DNA from: Pseudomonadota bacterium | GTDB taxonomy: Bacteria > Pseudomonadota > Alphaproteobacteria > Rhizobiales > Tepidamorphaceae | Assembly (NCBI GenBank): GCA_023458595.1 | Contig: JAEWYT010000114.1 | Span: 1-18,621 of the forward strand | Length of the DNA stretch: 18,621 nt | Direction of reading: 5' to 3' | In this document: one piece after another, positions 1 through 7,270 of the stretch | Position numbering within the stretch: the stretch's first letter is position 1 | How the letters are laid out: every line of letters starts with the position of its first letter | Notes under the pieces: model-generated | What the model saw: only the letters and a program-made list of their open reading frames with translations | Told to the model about the DNA's origin: nothing | The model's database searches: none | Position numbers and translations under genes: made by a program

Positions 1-50
1 CTCAGCCGCTACGTGCTGTAGGGCGCGCCGGCCGGGTGGAGAGGCTGTTG

Positions 51-141
51 GGGCCCCGGATCAAGGCCGGGGCACGCTGCAGTGTGTGGCACGACGATAC
101 CCAGAAAACGGGCCTCGTGCCCCGGACTTGATCCGGGGCCC
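51..141. repeat. Inverted pair of 26-bp GC-rich palindromic repeats
   Basis: Positions 51-76 and 116-141 are inverted copies of the same 26-bp unit, matching at 25 of 26 bases. Each unit is itself a small hairpin: CCCCGG, a 7-nt loop containing TCAAG or its complement, then CCGGGG. The copies are separated by 39 bp just downstream of the leftward HTH gene. The whole could fold into one long stem or two short ones. It may be a dispersed intergenic repeat acting as a bidirectional terminator. No T-tract is present, so the terminator role is inference. Confidence 0.7.
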
Positions 142-150
142 GGCTCAGCG

Positions 151-516
151 CTACTCCCGCTCCACCGCGCGCTTCATGCGCTGAACCAGGTCGGCGGCGT
201 CCTCGCGGGCGAGCTTGCCGATGTCCCGGGCGATCAGGTTGGCGAGCTCCGTCGCCTCCGGCGCGAGGCCTGCGGTGTCGACCGTCACCTTGGGATGCGA
301 CAGCGCGGCGAGGCGGGTGAGCTCCTCCGACTCGTCCCATATCACGTTGAAATAGGCGATGACGCCCTGCACCAGGTGCCAGGACGGGCGGCCGCGCCGG
401 CCGTGCTCGAGGGCGGAGAGATAGGCGGGCGAGACGCCGAGATCGGCGGCCATCCGCGACAGCGTGATGCCGCGCGCCTGGCGCATCGCCCGAAGCCGCG
501 CACCGAAGGGCGTCAT
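151..516 (-). CDS. XRE-family helix-turn-helix transcriptional regulator
   Basis: This 121-residue protein probably binds DNA as a small Cro/C1-type regulator in the cytoplasm. An HTH_3-like domain covers about residues 4-60: an R/Q-rich first helix (LRAMRQARGITLSRMA), then LGVSPAYLSALEHGRRGRPS, the recognition-helix and following turn typical of the family. The rest is a short helical tail rich in E, A and L (about residues 75-121), which may dimerise. The chosen ATG gives the family fold at the very N-terminus. An in-frame extension upstream is R-rich and lies over the neighbouring gene, so it was rejected. The ATG overlaps the stop of the upstream Smr gene by 4 bp (ATGA), which suggests translational coupling. 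Its target is unknown. It is the last gene of the leftward block that includes mltA. Confidence 0.88.
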   Translation of the reverse strand: MTPFGARLRAMRQARGITLSRMAADLGVSPAYLSALEHGRRGRPSWHLVQGVIAYFNVIWDESEELTRLAALSHPKVTVDTAGLAPEATELANLIARDIGKLAREDAADLVQRMKRAVERE

Positions 517-1109
517 TTGCCGTCTCCGCCCGGCCTGTCGGCGCGGCGGATCTGGACGTAGAGCGCGCCGTCGCCGCCCTTGCGGGCATGCGCCCGCTCG
601 TAGCCGACGACCATCGCGCGAAAGGGCGGCGTCGCGAGCCATTCGGGAACGGCGCGGCGCAGCACGCCGCGCGTGCCCTCCTCCCACCACTCGGCGGCGC
701 CGTCGCTCCTGCCCTTGCCGGTGACCACCAGCACGAGGCGGTGACCGCGCGCGCGCGCCGCCTGCAGGAACGAGAGCAGGCGGGCGTGGGCCTCGCGCTG
801 GGTGAGGCCGTGCAGGTCGAGCTTGGCGTCGACCCCGCGCGCGCCGCGGGCGATGCGGCGGGTGAGCTTCCTGTCGACCGGATTGAGCGACGGGGCGGGC
901 GGGGCGGGCTTGCGAGCCGCCGGCACGGCGAATTCCTTCGCCGGATTCGCATTTTTGTTAGCCGGGGTTGATTCCGGCTCCGGCTCGTCGGGCGGCGGCG
1001 CGGCGGCGCGCCTGTCGAGCGGCTTCACCGTCGCCGTCACCCGGCGCCACAGCTCGCGGTCTTCCTCCTTCAGACGATCGGGGTCGAGATGCTTCGACCG
1101 GCGCGCCAT
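513..1109 (-). CDS. Smr-domain protein (MutS2 C-terminal-like putative nuclease)
   Basis: This 198-residue protein has a C-terminal Smr domain at about residues 95-190. The two family signatures are visible: LDLHG at 97-101 and VVTGKG at 128-133. Stand-alone Smr proteins and MutS2 C-termini have nicking nuclease activity on branched DNA or cleave RNA at collided ribosomes. Which applies here is not known. Residues about 30-75 are a disordered P/A/E-rich linker, and the N-terminus (MARRSKHLDPDRLKEED) is charged and helical. The gene lies 9 bp downstream of mltA and overlaps the HTH gene by 4 bp, so the three are probably co-transcribed. The family call is firm from the two motifs and the length. 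Confidence 0.9.
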   Translation of the reverse strand: MARRSKHLDPDRLKEEDRELWRRVTATVKPLDRRAAAPPPDEPEPESTPANKNANPAKEFAVPAARKPAPPAPSLNPVDRKLTRRIARGARGVDAKLDLHGLTQREAHARLLSFLQAARARGHRLVLVVTGKGRSDGAAEWWEEGTRGVLRRAVPEWLATPPFRAMVVGYERAHARKGGDGALYVQIRRADRPGGDGK

Positions 1110-1118
1110 CGCCCGCGC

Positions 1119-2336
1119 TCACGGCTTCGGCACGAGGACATAGAACGTCCCGTCGGCCTTGATGCCGCCGGCCGCCGAGCCGGCCTCCCGCCCCGTTCCC
1201 CAGAACAGGTCGGCGCGCGCTGGACCCTTGATCGCGGAGCCCGTATCCTGGGCGATCATCAGGTGGCGGAACGGCTCGCGCGCGCGGTCCTTGCCGGTCT
1301 GGATGTCGGCGTCGACGAAGACCGGCGTGCCGTAGCGGTGAAAGGCGGTGTCGACGGCGATCGAGCGCCTTTCCGTCAGCGGCACGCCCTCGCCGCCGAT
1401 CGGGCCGAGATCCGGGGCGAGGCCGGTGATCTCGCGGAAGAAGATGTAGGAGCGGTTCTCCTGCATCAGCCCCGGCGCGGTCTCCGGGTTGGCGCGGAAG
1501 AAGGCGCGCATCGCGTCCATGGAGAAGCCGCCCTCGGGCACGATGCCCTTCGCCTGCATCGCCTTGCCGACCGAGGAATAGGGATAGCCGTTCTTGCCGG
1601 CGAAGCCGAGCCGCATCAGCGATCCGTCGGCGAGCCTGATGCGCGTCGAGCCCTGAATGTGGATGTAGAAGGCCTCCACCGCATCCTCGACGTATACGAG
1701 CGGCTTCACCACGCCGTCGAGGGCGCCGTCGTCGATTTCGGCGCGCGTCGCGAACGGCACGAGGCCGCCGTCCGTCTCGCGGCCCCAGGTCAGCGACGCG
1801 TCCCAGTCCCCGGGCCGGTTCGCGTCGGTGACCGCGACGAGGCCTTCGGGAAGCGGATAGAGCGGCGTCGCATATTTCCCGGTCTTCTGACGCGAGCCGG
1901 GAACGACCGGCTCGTAATAAGCGGTCACCACCGCCTCGCCGTCCTTCGGCTCGATGCGGTAGGGAGCGAAGTTGCCGGTGAAGAAGTCCCGGACGGCGCC
2001 GGGATCGTCCGTGCCCAGCGCCTCGGCCCTGAGGCAGGCGTTGGCGAGAGCGCCCTCCTCGTCGCCGCGTTCGCAGGAGCGCAGGAACGCCGCGAAGGCC
2101 GGCGCCAGATCGTCTTCGGAAAAACCCGGCAGATCGCCGAAGGACACGGCCACGAGGCGATGGCCGGCCTTAAGGATCGGGTGGCCGGCGATCAGGCGGT
2201 CTTCTCGCGGCAGCACCGCGACGAGAGCGACGGCGGCCGCGGCGGCGATCGCCGCCAGCGCGTAGGCAAGCTCGCGCCGCCAGCCGGGACGCGCGGTGAA
2301 CCGGGCAACGAGGTCAATCGGCGGACTCGGTTGCAA
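1119..2336 (-). CDS. mltA: Membrane-bound lytic murein transglycosylase A
   Basis: MltA cleaves the glycan strands of peptidoglycan in the periplasm, forming 1,6-anhydromuramyl ends. This 405-residue protein has an N-terminal hydrophobic segment (about 22-42, rich in A/V/L after RRELAY). It acts as a signal or membrane anchor; there is no lipobox cysteine as in E. coli MltA. The MltA beta-barrel domain follows, with FFTGNFAPYRI and TAYYEP. The C-terminal 3D domain contains AQDTGSAIKG (362-371) and RADLFWG. Asp364 and Asp376 are the two conserved acids, one of them the likely general acid. The start is TTG, 23 bp inside the end of timA, preceded by GGAAG with a 4-nt spacer. No ATG or GTG gives a complete signal segment, so the overlap start is preferred. 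Smr follows 9 bp downstream. Confidence 0.93.
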   Translation of the reverse strand: MQPSPPIDLVARFTARPGWRRELAYALAAIAAAAAVALVAVLPREDRLIAGHPILKAGHRLVAVSFGDLPGFSEDDLAPAFAAFLRSCERGDEEGALANACLRAEALGTDDPGAVRDFFTGNFAPYRIEPKDGEAVVTAYYEPVVPGSRQKTGKYATPLYPLPEGLVAVTDANRPGDWDASLTWGRETDGGLVPFATRAEIDDGALDGVVKPLVYVEDAVEAFYIHIQGSTRIRLADGSLMRLGFAGKNGYPYSSVGKAMQAKGIVPEGGFSMDAMRAFFRANPETAPGLMQENRSYIFFREITGLAPDLGPIGGEGVPLTERRSIAVDTAFHRYGTPVFVDADIQTGKDRAREPFRHLMIAQDTGSAIKGPARADLFWGTGREAGSAAGGIKADGTFYVLVPKP

Positions 2337-3015
2337 CGAGCTTCCAGTTCGGATCGCGCGATCCGACGTCGCGGGCGAAGGTCCAGATGTCGGTCACCTC
2401 GGTCACCGCGTTGGGGTCGCCCTGGATCACCTTGCTCTCCTTGTCGCGGGTGGCGGTGACGAGCTGGGAGACGAAGCGCACGGTCACGTGGGCCGAGCGG
2501 CCGCGAAGCTGCGCCTCGGTGATATCGGCCTTGTCGATCGAGACGAAATTGGAGGTGACCGTCTCGCCGCGGCTCTCGCGGTCGGCGATCGCGGCGACGA
2601 AGCCGTCGTAGACCTCGCGGGAGAGAAGGGTCTTGAGCGACTTGCGGTCGCCCTCGGCGAAGCCGGTGACGATCATCTCGTAAGCCATCTTCGCGCCTTC
2701 GAGAAAGGTCTTCGGATCGAAGGCGGGATCGGCCGTCCTGATGGCCGACAGGCCCCGGGCGAGGTCCGTCCCCTTGGCCGCGTAGGCGCCGAAATCGTCG
2801 TTGGCGGCGGTGCGCGAGGCGCCCGGCTCGGCGCGGGGCGGCAGGGTGACGACCTTGTCGGCCGCCGGCGCCTCCTTGCCCTTCGGCGCCGAGAACGGAT
2901 CATAGGGCGGGCGCTCGCTGCCGGTGCGCCGGCCGAGCACGCTCCTCAGCCGCAGGAAGATCACCACGGCGAGAACCAGGAACAGGATCGTGTAGAAATC
3001 GAATATGCCGCTCAT
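2314..3015 (-). CDS. timA: TimA, Tim44-domain membrane-anchored putative adaptor
   Basis: This 233-residue protein starts with a single membrane helix (about residues 5-22, FDFYTILFLVLAVVIFLRLRS). The conserved LGRRTGSERPP segment follows, then a linker rich in P, A and K, and a Tim44-like domain from about 95 to 230 (EGAKMAYEMIVTGFAEGD, and DIWTFARDVGSRDPNWKLVAT near the end). Tim44 is a mitochondrial import motor subunit. Alphaproteobacterial TimA is a cytoplasmic-membrane protein of uncertain role, thought to be an adaptor. The ATG at 3015 places the membrane helix directly at the N-terminus, as in homologues, and an upstream in-frame extension was rejected. It is the first gene of the leftward timA–mltA–Smr–HTH block and is divergent from fxsA. 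Confidence 0.92.
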   Translation of the reverse strand: MSGIFDFYTILFLVLAVVIFLRLRSVLGRRTGSERPPYDPFSAPKGKEAPAADKVVTLPPRAEPGASRTAANDDFGAYAAKGTDLARGLSAIRTADPAFDPKTFLEGAKMAYEMIVTGFAEGDRKSLKTLLSREVYDGFVAAIADRESRGETVTSNFVSIDKADITEAQLRGRSAHVTVRFVSQLVTATRDKESKVIQGDPNAVTEVTDIWTFARDVGSRDPNWKLVATESAD

Positions 3016-3162
3016 CAGCACCCGTTTACCGGGAATTGCCCGGTGCGCCAAGGAAGAAGGCAGGATCAGCCAGCGCCTACTATGTAAGGATTGATCCGGC
3101 CGGGTCCAGTGCGGCACGCCCGGAGAGGACTTAAAACGCCAACGGAGTTAAAACGACAAACG
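3016..3162. promoter_or_regulatory. Divergent timA/fxsA intergenic region
   Basis: These 147 bp separate two divergent genes and must hold, or lie next to, promoters for both. A direct repeat TTAAAACG occurs at 3131-3138 and 3148-3155, 17 bp apart, just upstream of fxsA. An AT-richer patch TACTATGTAAGG lies near 3078-3089. I could not assign a convincing -35/-10 pair to either gene. Confidence 0.35.
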
Positions 3163-3714
3163 ATGGGATTGGTTCTGTTCGTCCTGTTTCTCGGCGTCCC
3201 GCTCGCCGAAATCGCGCTTTTCGTCGTGGTCGGCGGGAAGATCGGCGTGCTCGCCACCGTCGCGGTCGTGATCGTTACGGCCGTCGCGGGCGCCTGGCTC
3301 GTGCGCCGGCAGGGGCTCGAGACCCTGAACCGGGCGCGCGCCGACATTGAGCGCAACGTCATGCCGGCCGATGCGATGGGCGAAGGCCTGGCGATCCTGG
3401 CCGCCGGCGCGCTCCTGCTGACGCCGGGGTTCCTGACGGACGCGATCGGCTTCACGCTGCTGGTCCCGCCGGCGCGGCGCGCCATCGTCTCCGCGGTCGG
3501 GCGCTGGCTCGCCGGCCGCGTCACCGTCGTCGACATGGGCGGCATGGGCGGCATGGGGGCGGGAGCCGAACGCCGCTCCGGGCCGCGCCGGCGCGACGAC
3601 GTCATCGACGTCGAGGCGATCGAGATAGAGATCGACGACGAGGAAGCCGGGGAGAACGGCGGATCCGGCAAGAGGTTGCCGCGCGATCCGCGCTCGCCGT
3701 GGCGGTCGCCGTAG
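3163..3714 (+). CDS. fxsA: FxsA family cytoplasmic membrane protein
   Basis: This 183-residue protein matches the FxsA (YtzA) family, inner-membrane proteins whose E. coli member eases phage T7 exclusion by F plasmid when overproduced. Its normal role is unknown. Hydrophobic segments are visible at about residues 2-24 and 27-46, and a third broken one at 74-105. The family feature LLLTPGFLTDAIGFTLLVPPARR is present at about residues 83-105. The C-terminal third is cytoplasmic in character: a MGGMGGMG repeat, an acidic stretch (VIDVEAIEIEIDDEEAGE) and a basic tail. The ATG at 3163 places the first helix at the N-terminus. The nearest GGAG is about 15 nt upstream, so the ribosome site is weak. 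It is rightward, head-on to a fork leaving the proposed origin, and is followed by secB. Confidence 0.9.
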   Translation: MGLVLFVLFLGVPLAEIALFVVVGGKIGVLATVAVVIVTAVAGAWLVRRQGLETLNRARADIERNVMPADAMGEGLAILAAGALLLTPGFLTDAIGFTLLVPPARRAIVSAVGRWLAGRVTVVDMGGMGGMGAGAERRSGPRRRDDVIDVEAIEIEIDDEEAGENGGSGKRLPRDPRSPWRSP

Positions 3715-3726
3715 CCGGCGGGCGGG

Positions 3727-3743
3727 GGCGGCACCTTGCCGCC
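3727..3743 (+). other. Short GC hairpin in the fxsA–secB gap
   Basis: GGCGGCA (3727-3733) pairs with TGCCGCC (3737-3743) across a 3-nt loop, 13 bp after the fxsA stop. No run of T follows, so this is not a canonical intrinsic terminator. It could still attenuate or protect a transcript end. The remaining gap to secB (to 3867) shows no clear promoter. Confidence 0.35.
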
Positions 3744-3867
3744 ACGGGCGGCTACGTGCTAGCCAGCGGCGCGACGGGCGCGACCGCCGGCGAGAAAAAC
3801 CGGATCCGGCCACGCGGGCGCAGACCCAACGATATTCCCGAACCTTCGAGCTCCGGAGCGTATTTCC

Positions 3868-4359
3868 ATGACCAGTGACACGAACAATGGCGGCGGTGCG
3901 GCCGGAACCGAAGGCGCGGCGGCCCAGCAGGCCGGGCCGAGCATCGAGGTGCTCGCCCAGTACGTGAAGGACCTGTCCTTCGAGAACCCGCGCGCGCCCG
4001 CCTCGATGACCGAGCAGCGCTCGGGCCAGCCGCCGATCAATTTCAACATCCAGGTCAACGCCAATCCGTCCGGCGACGACGCGGTCGAGGTGGAGCTCAG
4101 GCTCGAGGCCCGCGCCGGCGAAGAGAACAACGTCATCTTCGCCCTCGAGCTCGTCTATTGCGGCCTGTTCCGCATCCGCAACATCCCGCAGGAGCATTTC
4201 CAGCCCTTCGTGATGATCGAATGCCCGCGCCTGCTGTTCCCGTTCGCGCGGCAGATCGTCGCCGACACGATCGGCGCCGGCGGCTTCCCGCCGGTGATGC
4301 TCGGCCTGATCGACTTCGCCGCGCTCTACCAGCAGCGTATGGCGCAGCAGCGGCAGTAG
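3868..4359 (+). CDS. secB: Protein-export chaperone SecB
   Basis: SecB is a tetrameric cytosolic chaperone that holds preproteins unfolded and delivers them to SecA at the Sec translocon. The 163-residue protein has a short G/A-rich N-terminus and then the conserved fold: IEVLAQYVKDLSFENPRAP, INFNIQVNANP, VELRLEARA, and CPRLLFPFARQIVADTIGAGGFPPVMLGLIDFAALY. The last stretch contains the LFPFAR…GGFPP signature of the family. The length is normal for alphaproteobacteria. The ATG at 3868 has GGAG at 3854-3857, about 10 nt upstream. secB and dnaQ are convergent with only 35 bp between their stops. Confidence 0.97.
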   Translation: MTSDTNNGGGAAGTEGAAAQQAGPSIEVLAQYVKDLSFENPRAPASMTEQRSGQPPINFNIQVNANPSGDDAVEVELRLEARAGEENNVIFALELVYCGLFRIRNIPQEHFQPFVMIECPRLLFPFARQIVADTIGAGGFPPVMLGLIDFAALYQQRMAQQRQ

Positions 4360-4376
4360 GGCGGGTCGAAGACCCT

Positions 4377-4406
4377 CTTCCATTCCTCGGGCTTCTATTC
4401 CTCGGG
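4377..4406. repeat. 15-bp tandem duplication at the dnaQ stop codon
   Basis: Two adjacent 15-bp units, CTTCCATTCCTCGGG at 4377-4391 and CTTCTATTCCTCGGG at 4392-4406, differ at one base. The differing base decides the dnaQ stop: on the minus strand the inner copy reads GAG GAA TAG, while the outer copy reads GAG GAA TGG. The duplication therefore lies over the 3' end of dnaQ and the 35-bp gap to secB. Confidence 0.8.
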
Positions 4407-5093
4407 GAAGTTCCGGTACTTGCGCCAGACGGCGTCCGGGCCGAGCTTCGAGACAAAGGCGGCGTGAGCCGCCTTTTCCGTTTCGGTGACGCGGGGGGGA
4501 AGCGGCTCGGGACGGGCGGCACGCGCCGCGTCCATGCCGCCGCGCGAGCGCGATTCCGTCTCGACCAGGGTCAGCATCGCCTGCCGGCCGCCGATCAGCT
4601 CGATATAGACCTCGGCCAGCAGCTCGGCGTCGAGAAGCGCGCCGTGCTTGTCGCGGCGCGAGTTGTCGATGCCGTAGCGCTCGCACAGCGCGTCGAGATT
4701 GTTCGGGCCGCCGGGATGGCGGCGGCGGGCGAGCATCAGCGTGTCGACGGCCTGGCTGTAGGGGATGGGCGCCCGTCCGAGCGTCTCCAGCTCGTGGTTG
4801 AGGAAGCCCATGTCGAAGGAGGCGTTGTGGATGATGAGCCTGGCATCGCCGACGAACCCGACGAACTCGTCGGCGATCGCGGCGAAGACGGGATAGTTCG
4901 CCAGGAACTCCGCCGACAGCCCGTGCACGGCGAAGGCCTCGGCCGGCATGTCGCGCTCGGGATTGATGTAGAGATGAAGATGGCGACCGGTCGGGATGTG
5001 GTTCAGGAGCTCGACGCCGCCGATCTCGACCACCCGGTCGCCGCCGGCCGGGTTCAGTCCGGTGGTTTCGGTGTCGAGCACGATCTCGCGCAT
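4395..5093 (-). CDS. dnaQ: DNA polymerase III epsilon subunit (3'-5' proofreading exonuclease)
   Basis: DnaQ is the proofreading subunit of the replicative polymerase core, a DEDDh exonuclease that removes mispaired 3' nucleotides. All three Exo motifs are visible in this 232-residue protein: DTETTG with Asp7 and Glu9 (ExoI), HNASFDMGFLNHE with Asp94 (ExoII), and HGALLDAELLAEVY with His150 and Asp155 (ExoIII). Residues about 180-232 form the tail that in this family carries the alpha-binding segment. The ATG at 5093 puts DTETTG at the N-terminus as usual, with GGGGGAGGA upstream at a 12-nt spacing. It ends in a small tandem duplication that supplies the stop codon. coaE is 94 bp upstream on the same strand. 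Confidence 0.97.
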   Translation of the reverse strand: MREIVLDTETTGLNPAGGDRVVEIGGVELLNHIPTGRHLHLYINPERDMPAEAFAVHGLSAEFLANYPVFAAIADEFVGFVGDARLIIHNASFDMGFLNHELETLGRAPIPYSQAVDTLMLARRRHPGGPNNLDALCERYGIDNSRRDKHGALLDAELLAEVYIELIGGRQAMLTLVETESRSRGGMDAARAARPEPLPPRVTETEKAAHAAFVSKLGPDAVWRKYRNFPEE

Positions 5094-5126
5094 CGGCGCG
5101 CCGATCCTCCCCCTTCTTCACGCGGC

Positions 5127-5162
5127 ATGCCGCCCGGAATGCCGCCTTAAATGCCGCCCGAA
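5127..5162. repeat. Three 12-bp tandem repeats between coaE and dnaQ
   Basis: ATGCCGCC occurs three times at exact 12-bp spacing (5127-5134, 5139-5146, 5151-5158), separated by 4-bp spacers CGGA, TTAA and CGAA. The array lies in the 94-bp coaE–dnaQ gap, upstream of the dnaQ ribosome site. Read on the dnaQ strand it is GGCGGCAT repeated, so it could bind a protein, slip during replication or form a weak secondary structure. No function is established. Confidence 0.7.
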
Positions 5163-5187
5163 CCTCTCAAGCGTGCGGGCACCGCCC

Positions 5188-5805
5188 TCAGGCCCGGCTC
5201 CTGCGTGCATAGGCCGAGCCCGGACAGCCGGCAAGGGCCCGCAGGACATCGTCCACCTGTTTCTCGGCGAAGGCGAAGCCGCGGCTCGTGTCGACGACGA
5301 AATGGGCGCGTCGGCGCTTCTCGGCGTCGGGAATCTGGCGGGCGAGGATCTGCTCGAACTTCTCCGGGCTCATGCCGCCTCGCTCCAGCACGCGGGCGCG
5401 CTGCACCTCGGCCGGCGCGGAGGCGAGCACCACGGCGTCGACGCGGGCGTCGCCGCCGACTTCGAGCAGCAGCGGCACCTCGACGACGGCGAACTGCCGG
5501 CCCTCGGCGAAGGCCTTGTCGAGGAAGGCGAGCTCCCGGGCCTGCACCATCGGATGGACGATCCTCTCGAGCCGCCCGATCGCCTCGGCATCGCCGAGGA
5601 CGCGCTTCGACAGGCGGTCGCGGTCGACCCTGCCGCCGACGATCGCCTCGGGAAAGACCGCGCCGATCGGACCGACGGCCTCGTCGGCGTAGAGGCGGTG
5701 CACCTCGGCGTCGGCATCGTGCACCGGCGCGCCGCGGGCGGCGAACATGCGGCCCGTCGCCGACTTGCCCATGCCGATCGATCCGGTGAGGCCGATCACG
5801 TACAT
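5188..5805 (-). CDS. coaE: Dephospho-CoA kinase
   Basis: CoaE phosphorylates the 3'-hydroxyl of dephospho-CoA with ATP, the last step of coenzyme A synthesis. The 205-residue protein opens with MYVIGLTGSIGMGKS, where residues 8-15 (GSIGMGKS) are the P-loop. It continues with VHDADAEVHRLY (substrate-side aspartates about 30-32), FPEAIVGGRVDRDRL and the lid/CoA region VEVPLLLE. The length fits the family. The start ATG shares one base with the aroE stop (TGATG), so translation is probably coupled. A long in-frame extension upstream runs through aroE out of frame and was rejected. Confidence 0.96.
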   Translation of the reverse strand: MYVIGLTGSIGMGKSATGRMFAARGAPVHDADAEVHRLYADEAVGPIGAVFPEAIVGGRVDRDRLSKRVLGDAEAIGRLERIVHPMVQARELAFLDKAFAEGRQFAVVEVPLLLEVGGDARVDAVVLASAPAEVQRARVLERGGMSPEKFEQILARQIPDAEKRRRAHFVVDTSRGFAFAEKQVDDVLRALAGCPGSAYARRSRA

Positions 5806-6644
5806 CAGCTGCCCTCGATATCCTTGACGAGAATGGCGCGCAGCTCCGGCGTCACCTCGGGGCGCGGGCCGAACCATCTCTCGAAGCCCGGCACCGCCTG
5901 ATAAAGCAGCATGCCGAGCCCGTCGACCGTCTTCAGGCCGCGCGCCCGGGCGGCTTCGAGCAGGTCCGTTTCGAGCGGCACGTAGACGATGTCGTTGACG
6001 ACCGCGTCGCGGCCGAGCGGGGAGACGTCGACCGTCAGCGGCGGCTTGCCGCGCATGCCGAGCGAGGTCGTGTTGACCAGCAGGCGGGCGCCCGACAGCA
6101 CCGCATCGATCGCGTCCCAGCCGTGCGCGACGACGGACGCGCCGAAGTCGCGCGCCAGGGCGTCGGCGCGGTCGCGCGTGCGGTTGACGACGTCGATGCG
6201 CGTCACGCCCCGTGTCGTCAGGCCGTGGACGATGCCGCGCGCGGCGCCGCCGGCGCCGAGCACCACCGCGCGGTCGAGATCGCCGTCCCAGCCGGGCGCG
6301 CCGGCATCGAGATTGGCGAGGAAGCCGTGCACGTCGGTGTTGGCGCCGACGAGTTCGCCGTCCTCGTACCAGACGGTGTTCACCGCCTTCAGCTTTTCCG
6401 CCGTCCCGTCGCGGCGAGCGACGATCCGCGCGGCGGCCTCCTTGTGCGGCAGCGTCACGTTGCAGCCGACATAGCCGTGGCCGGAGAGGCCGGAGAGGAA
6501 GGCGTCGAAGTCCTCCGGCGCGATCTCCTCGATCGCATAGTCGCCGGCGATGCCGTAGGTCTTCAGCCAATGGCGGTGGATCAGCGGCGAGCGGGAATGG
6601 CGCGCCGGCCAGCCTATGACGCAAGCCTTTGGGATATCTGTCAT
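5805..6644 (-). CDS. aroE: Shikimate dehydrogenase (NADP+)
   Basis: AroE reduces 3-dehydroshikimate to shikimate with NADPH in the aromatic amino acid pathway. The 279-residue protein shows the shikimate-binding HSRSP (16-20), NVTLPHKE with the catalytic Lys68, NTDVHGF with Asp104, and the Rossmann nucleotide loop GAGGAARG at 130-137. NRTRDRA at about 154-160 is the NADP-phosphate specificity loop, and a C-terminal DGLGMLLYQA motif closes the active site. The length is typical. The start overlaps the maf stop by 4 bp (ATGA) and its stop overlaps coaE by one base, so it sits in a tightly packed operon. Confidence 0.97.
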   Translation of the reverse strand: MTDIPKACVIGWPARHSRSPLIHRHWLKTYGIAGDYAIEEIAPEDFDAFLSGLSGHGYVGCNVTLPHKEAAARIVARRDGTAEKLKAVNTVWYEDGELVGANTDVHGFLANLDAGAPGWDGDLDRAVVLGAGGAARGIVHGLTTRGVTRIDVVNRTRDRADALARDFGASVVAHGWDAIDAVLSGARLLVNTTSLGMRGKPPLTVDVSPLGRDAVVNDIVYVPLETDLLEAARARGLKTVDGLGMLLYQAVPGFERWFGPRPEVTPELRAILVKDIEGS

Positions 6645-7270
6645 TTCTCGACGACGCCGAGCGCGCGCAAGGCGGCCAGAAGCGGCATCAGCGGCAGGCC
6701 GAGGATCGTCGAGTGGTCGCCCTCGATCTGCTCGAAGAGCTGCAGCCCGAGGCCCTCGACCCGGTAGGAGCCGACGCTTTCGAGCATGTCCGCGCCGGCG
6801 GCGGCGGTGTAGCGGCCGAGGAACTGCGGAGTGAAATCGCGCATGGTGAGCGCGGCGGTCTCCAGTCCCGACCAGAGCTGCTCGCCGTCGCGCACGATCG
6901 CGGTCGCCGAATGCAGCAGGTGCGTCCGGCCGCGCAGCCGCAGCAGGTTCGAGCGCGCCTGCTCGACGGTCTCCGGCTTGACGAAGAGCTCGCCGTCGAA
7001 CTCGAGCGTCTGGTCGGCGCCGACGACGATGGCGCCGGGGCGCATCGCGCCGACCGCGTCGGCCTTCGCGGCGGCGAGCACGGCGGCGACGTCGGCGGGG
7101 GGCAGATCCTCCTCGCCGTCCCTCACCAGCGCCTCGATCATCGCCCGCTCGTCGAGGCCCGAGGCGACCGCCTCGACCTCGAGGCCGGCGGATGCCAGCA
7201 GGTCGCGGCGGGTACGGCTCGCCGACGCCAGCACCACGGGTTTCAGGGCGAGGACCTTATGCTCCGTCAC
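6641..7270 (-). CDS. maf: Maf family nucleotide pyrophosphatase
   Basis: Maf proteins hydrolyse non-canonical or specific nucleoside triphosphates (dTTP/UTP or m7GTP types) to monophosphates and are linked to septum control and housecleaning. This 209-residue protein has the family opening LASASRTRRDLL (14-25), the catalytic-acid loop VVGADQTL with Asp86, a KPETVEQA loop and LLRLRGRTH. The terminal IEGDHSTILGLPLMPLLAAL is also characteristic. Which nucleotide it prefers cannot be decided by eye. The start is GTG at 7270, 14 bp inside the end of ppsR. No ATG gives a complete first strand. It is followed by aroE with a 4-bp overlap. Confidence 0.94.
   Translation of the reverse strand: MTEHKVLALKPVVLASASRTRRDLLASAGLEVEAVASGLDERAMIEALVRDGEEDLPPADVAAVLAAAKADAVGAMRPGAIVVGADQTLEFDGELFVKPETVEQARSNLLRLRGRTHLLHSATAIVRDGEQLWSGLETAALTMRDFTPQFLGRYTAAAGADMLESVGSYRVEGLGLQLFEQIEGDHSTILGLPLMPLLAALRALGVVEK

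Noticed and set aside
1..21. Possible end of a rightward gene (LSRYVL then TAG)
   Set aside because: Only six codons are visible, with no family signal. The flanking repeat makes a gene end plausible, but it cannot be supported.
1089..2459. Long plus-strand open frame antisense to mltA
   Set aside because: mltA on the opposite strand has clear motifs. The plus-strand translation has none.
4360..4394. Bidirectional terminator between secB and dnaQ
   Set aside because: No stable inverted repeat is visible, only a direct tandem duplication.
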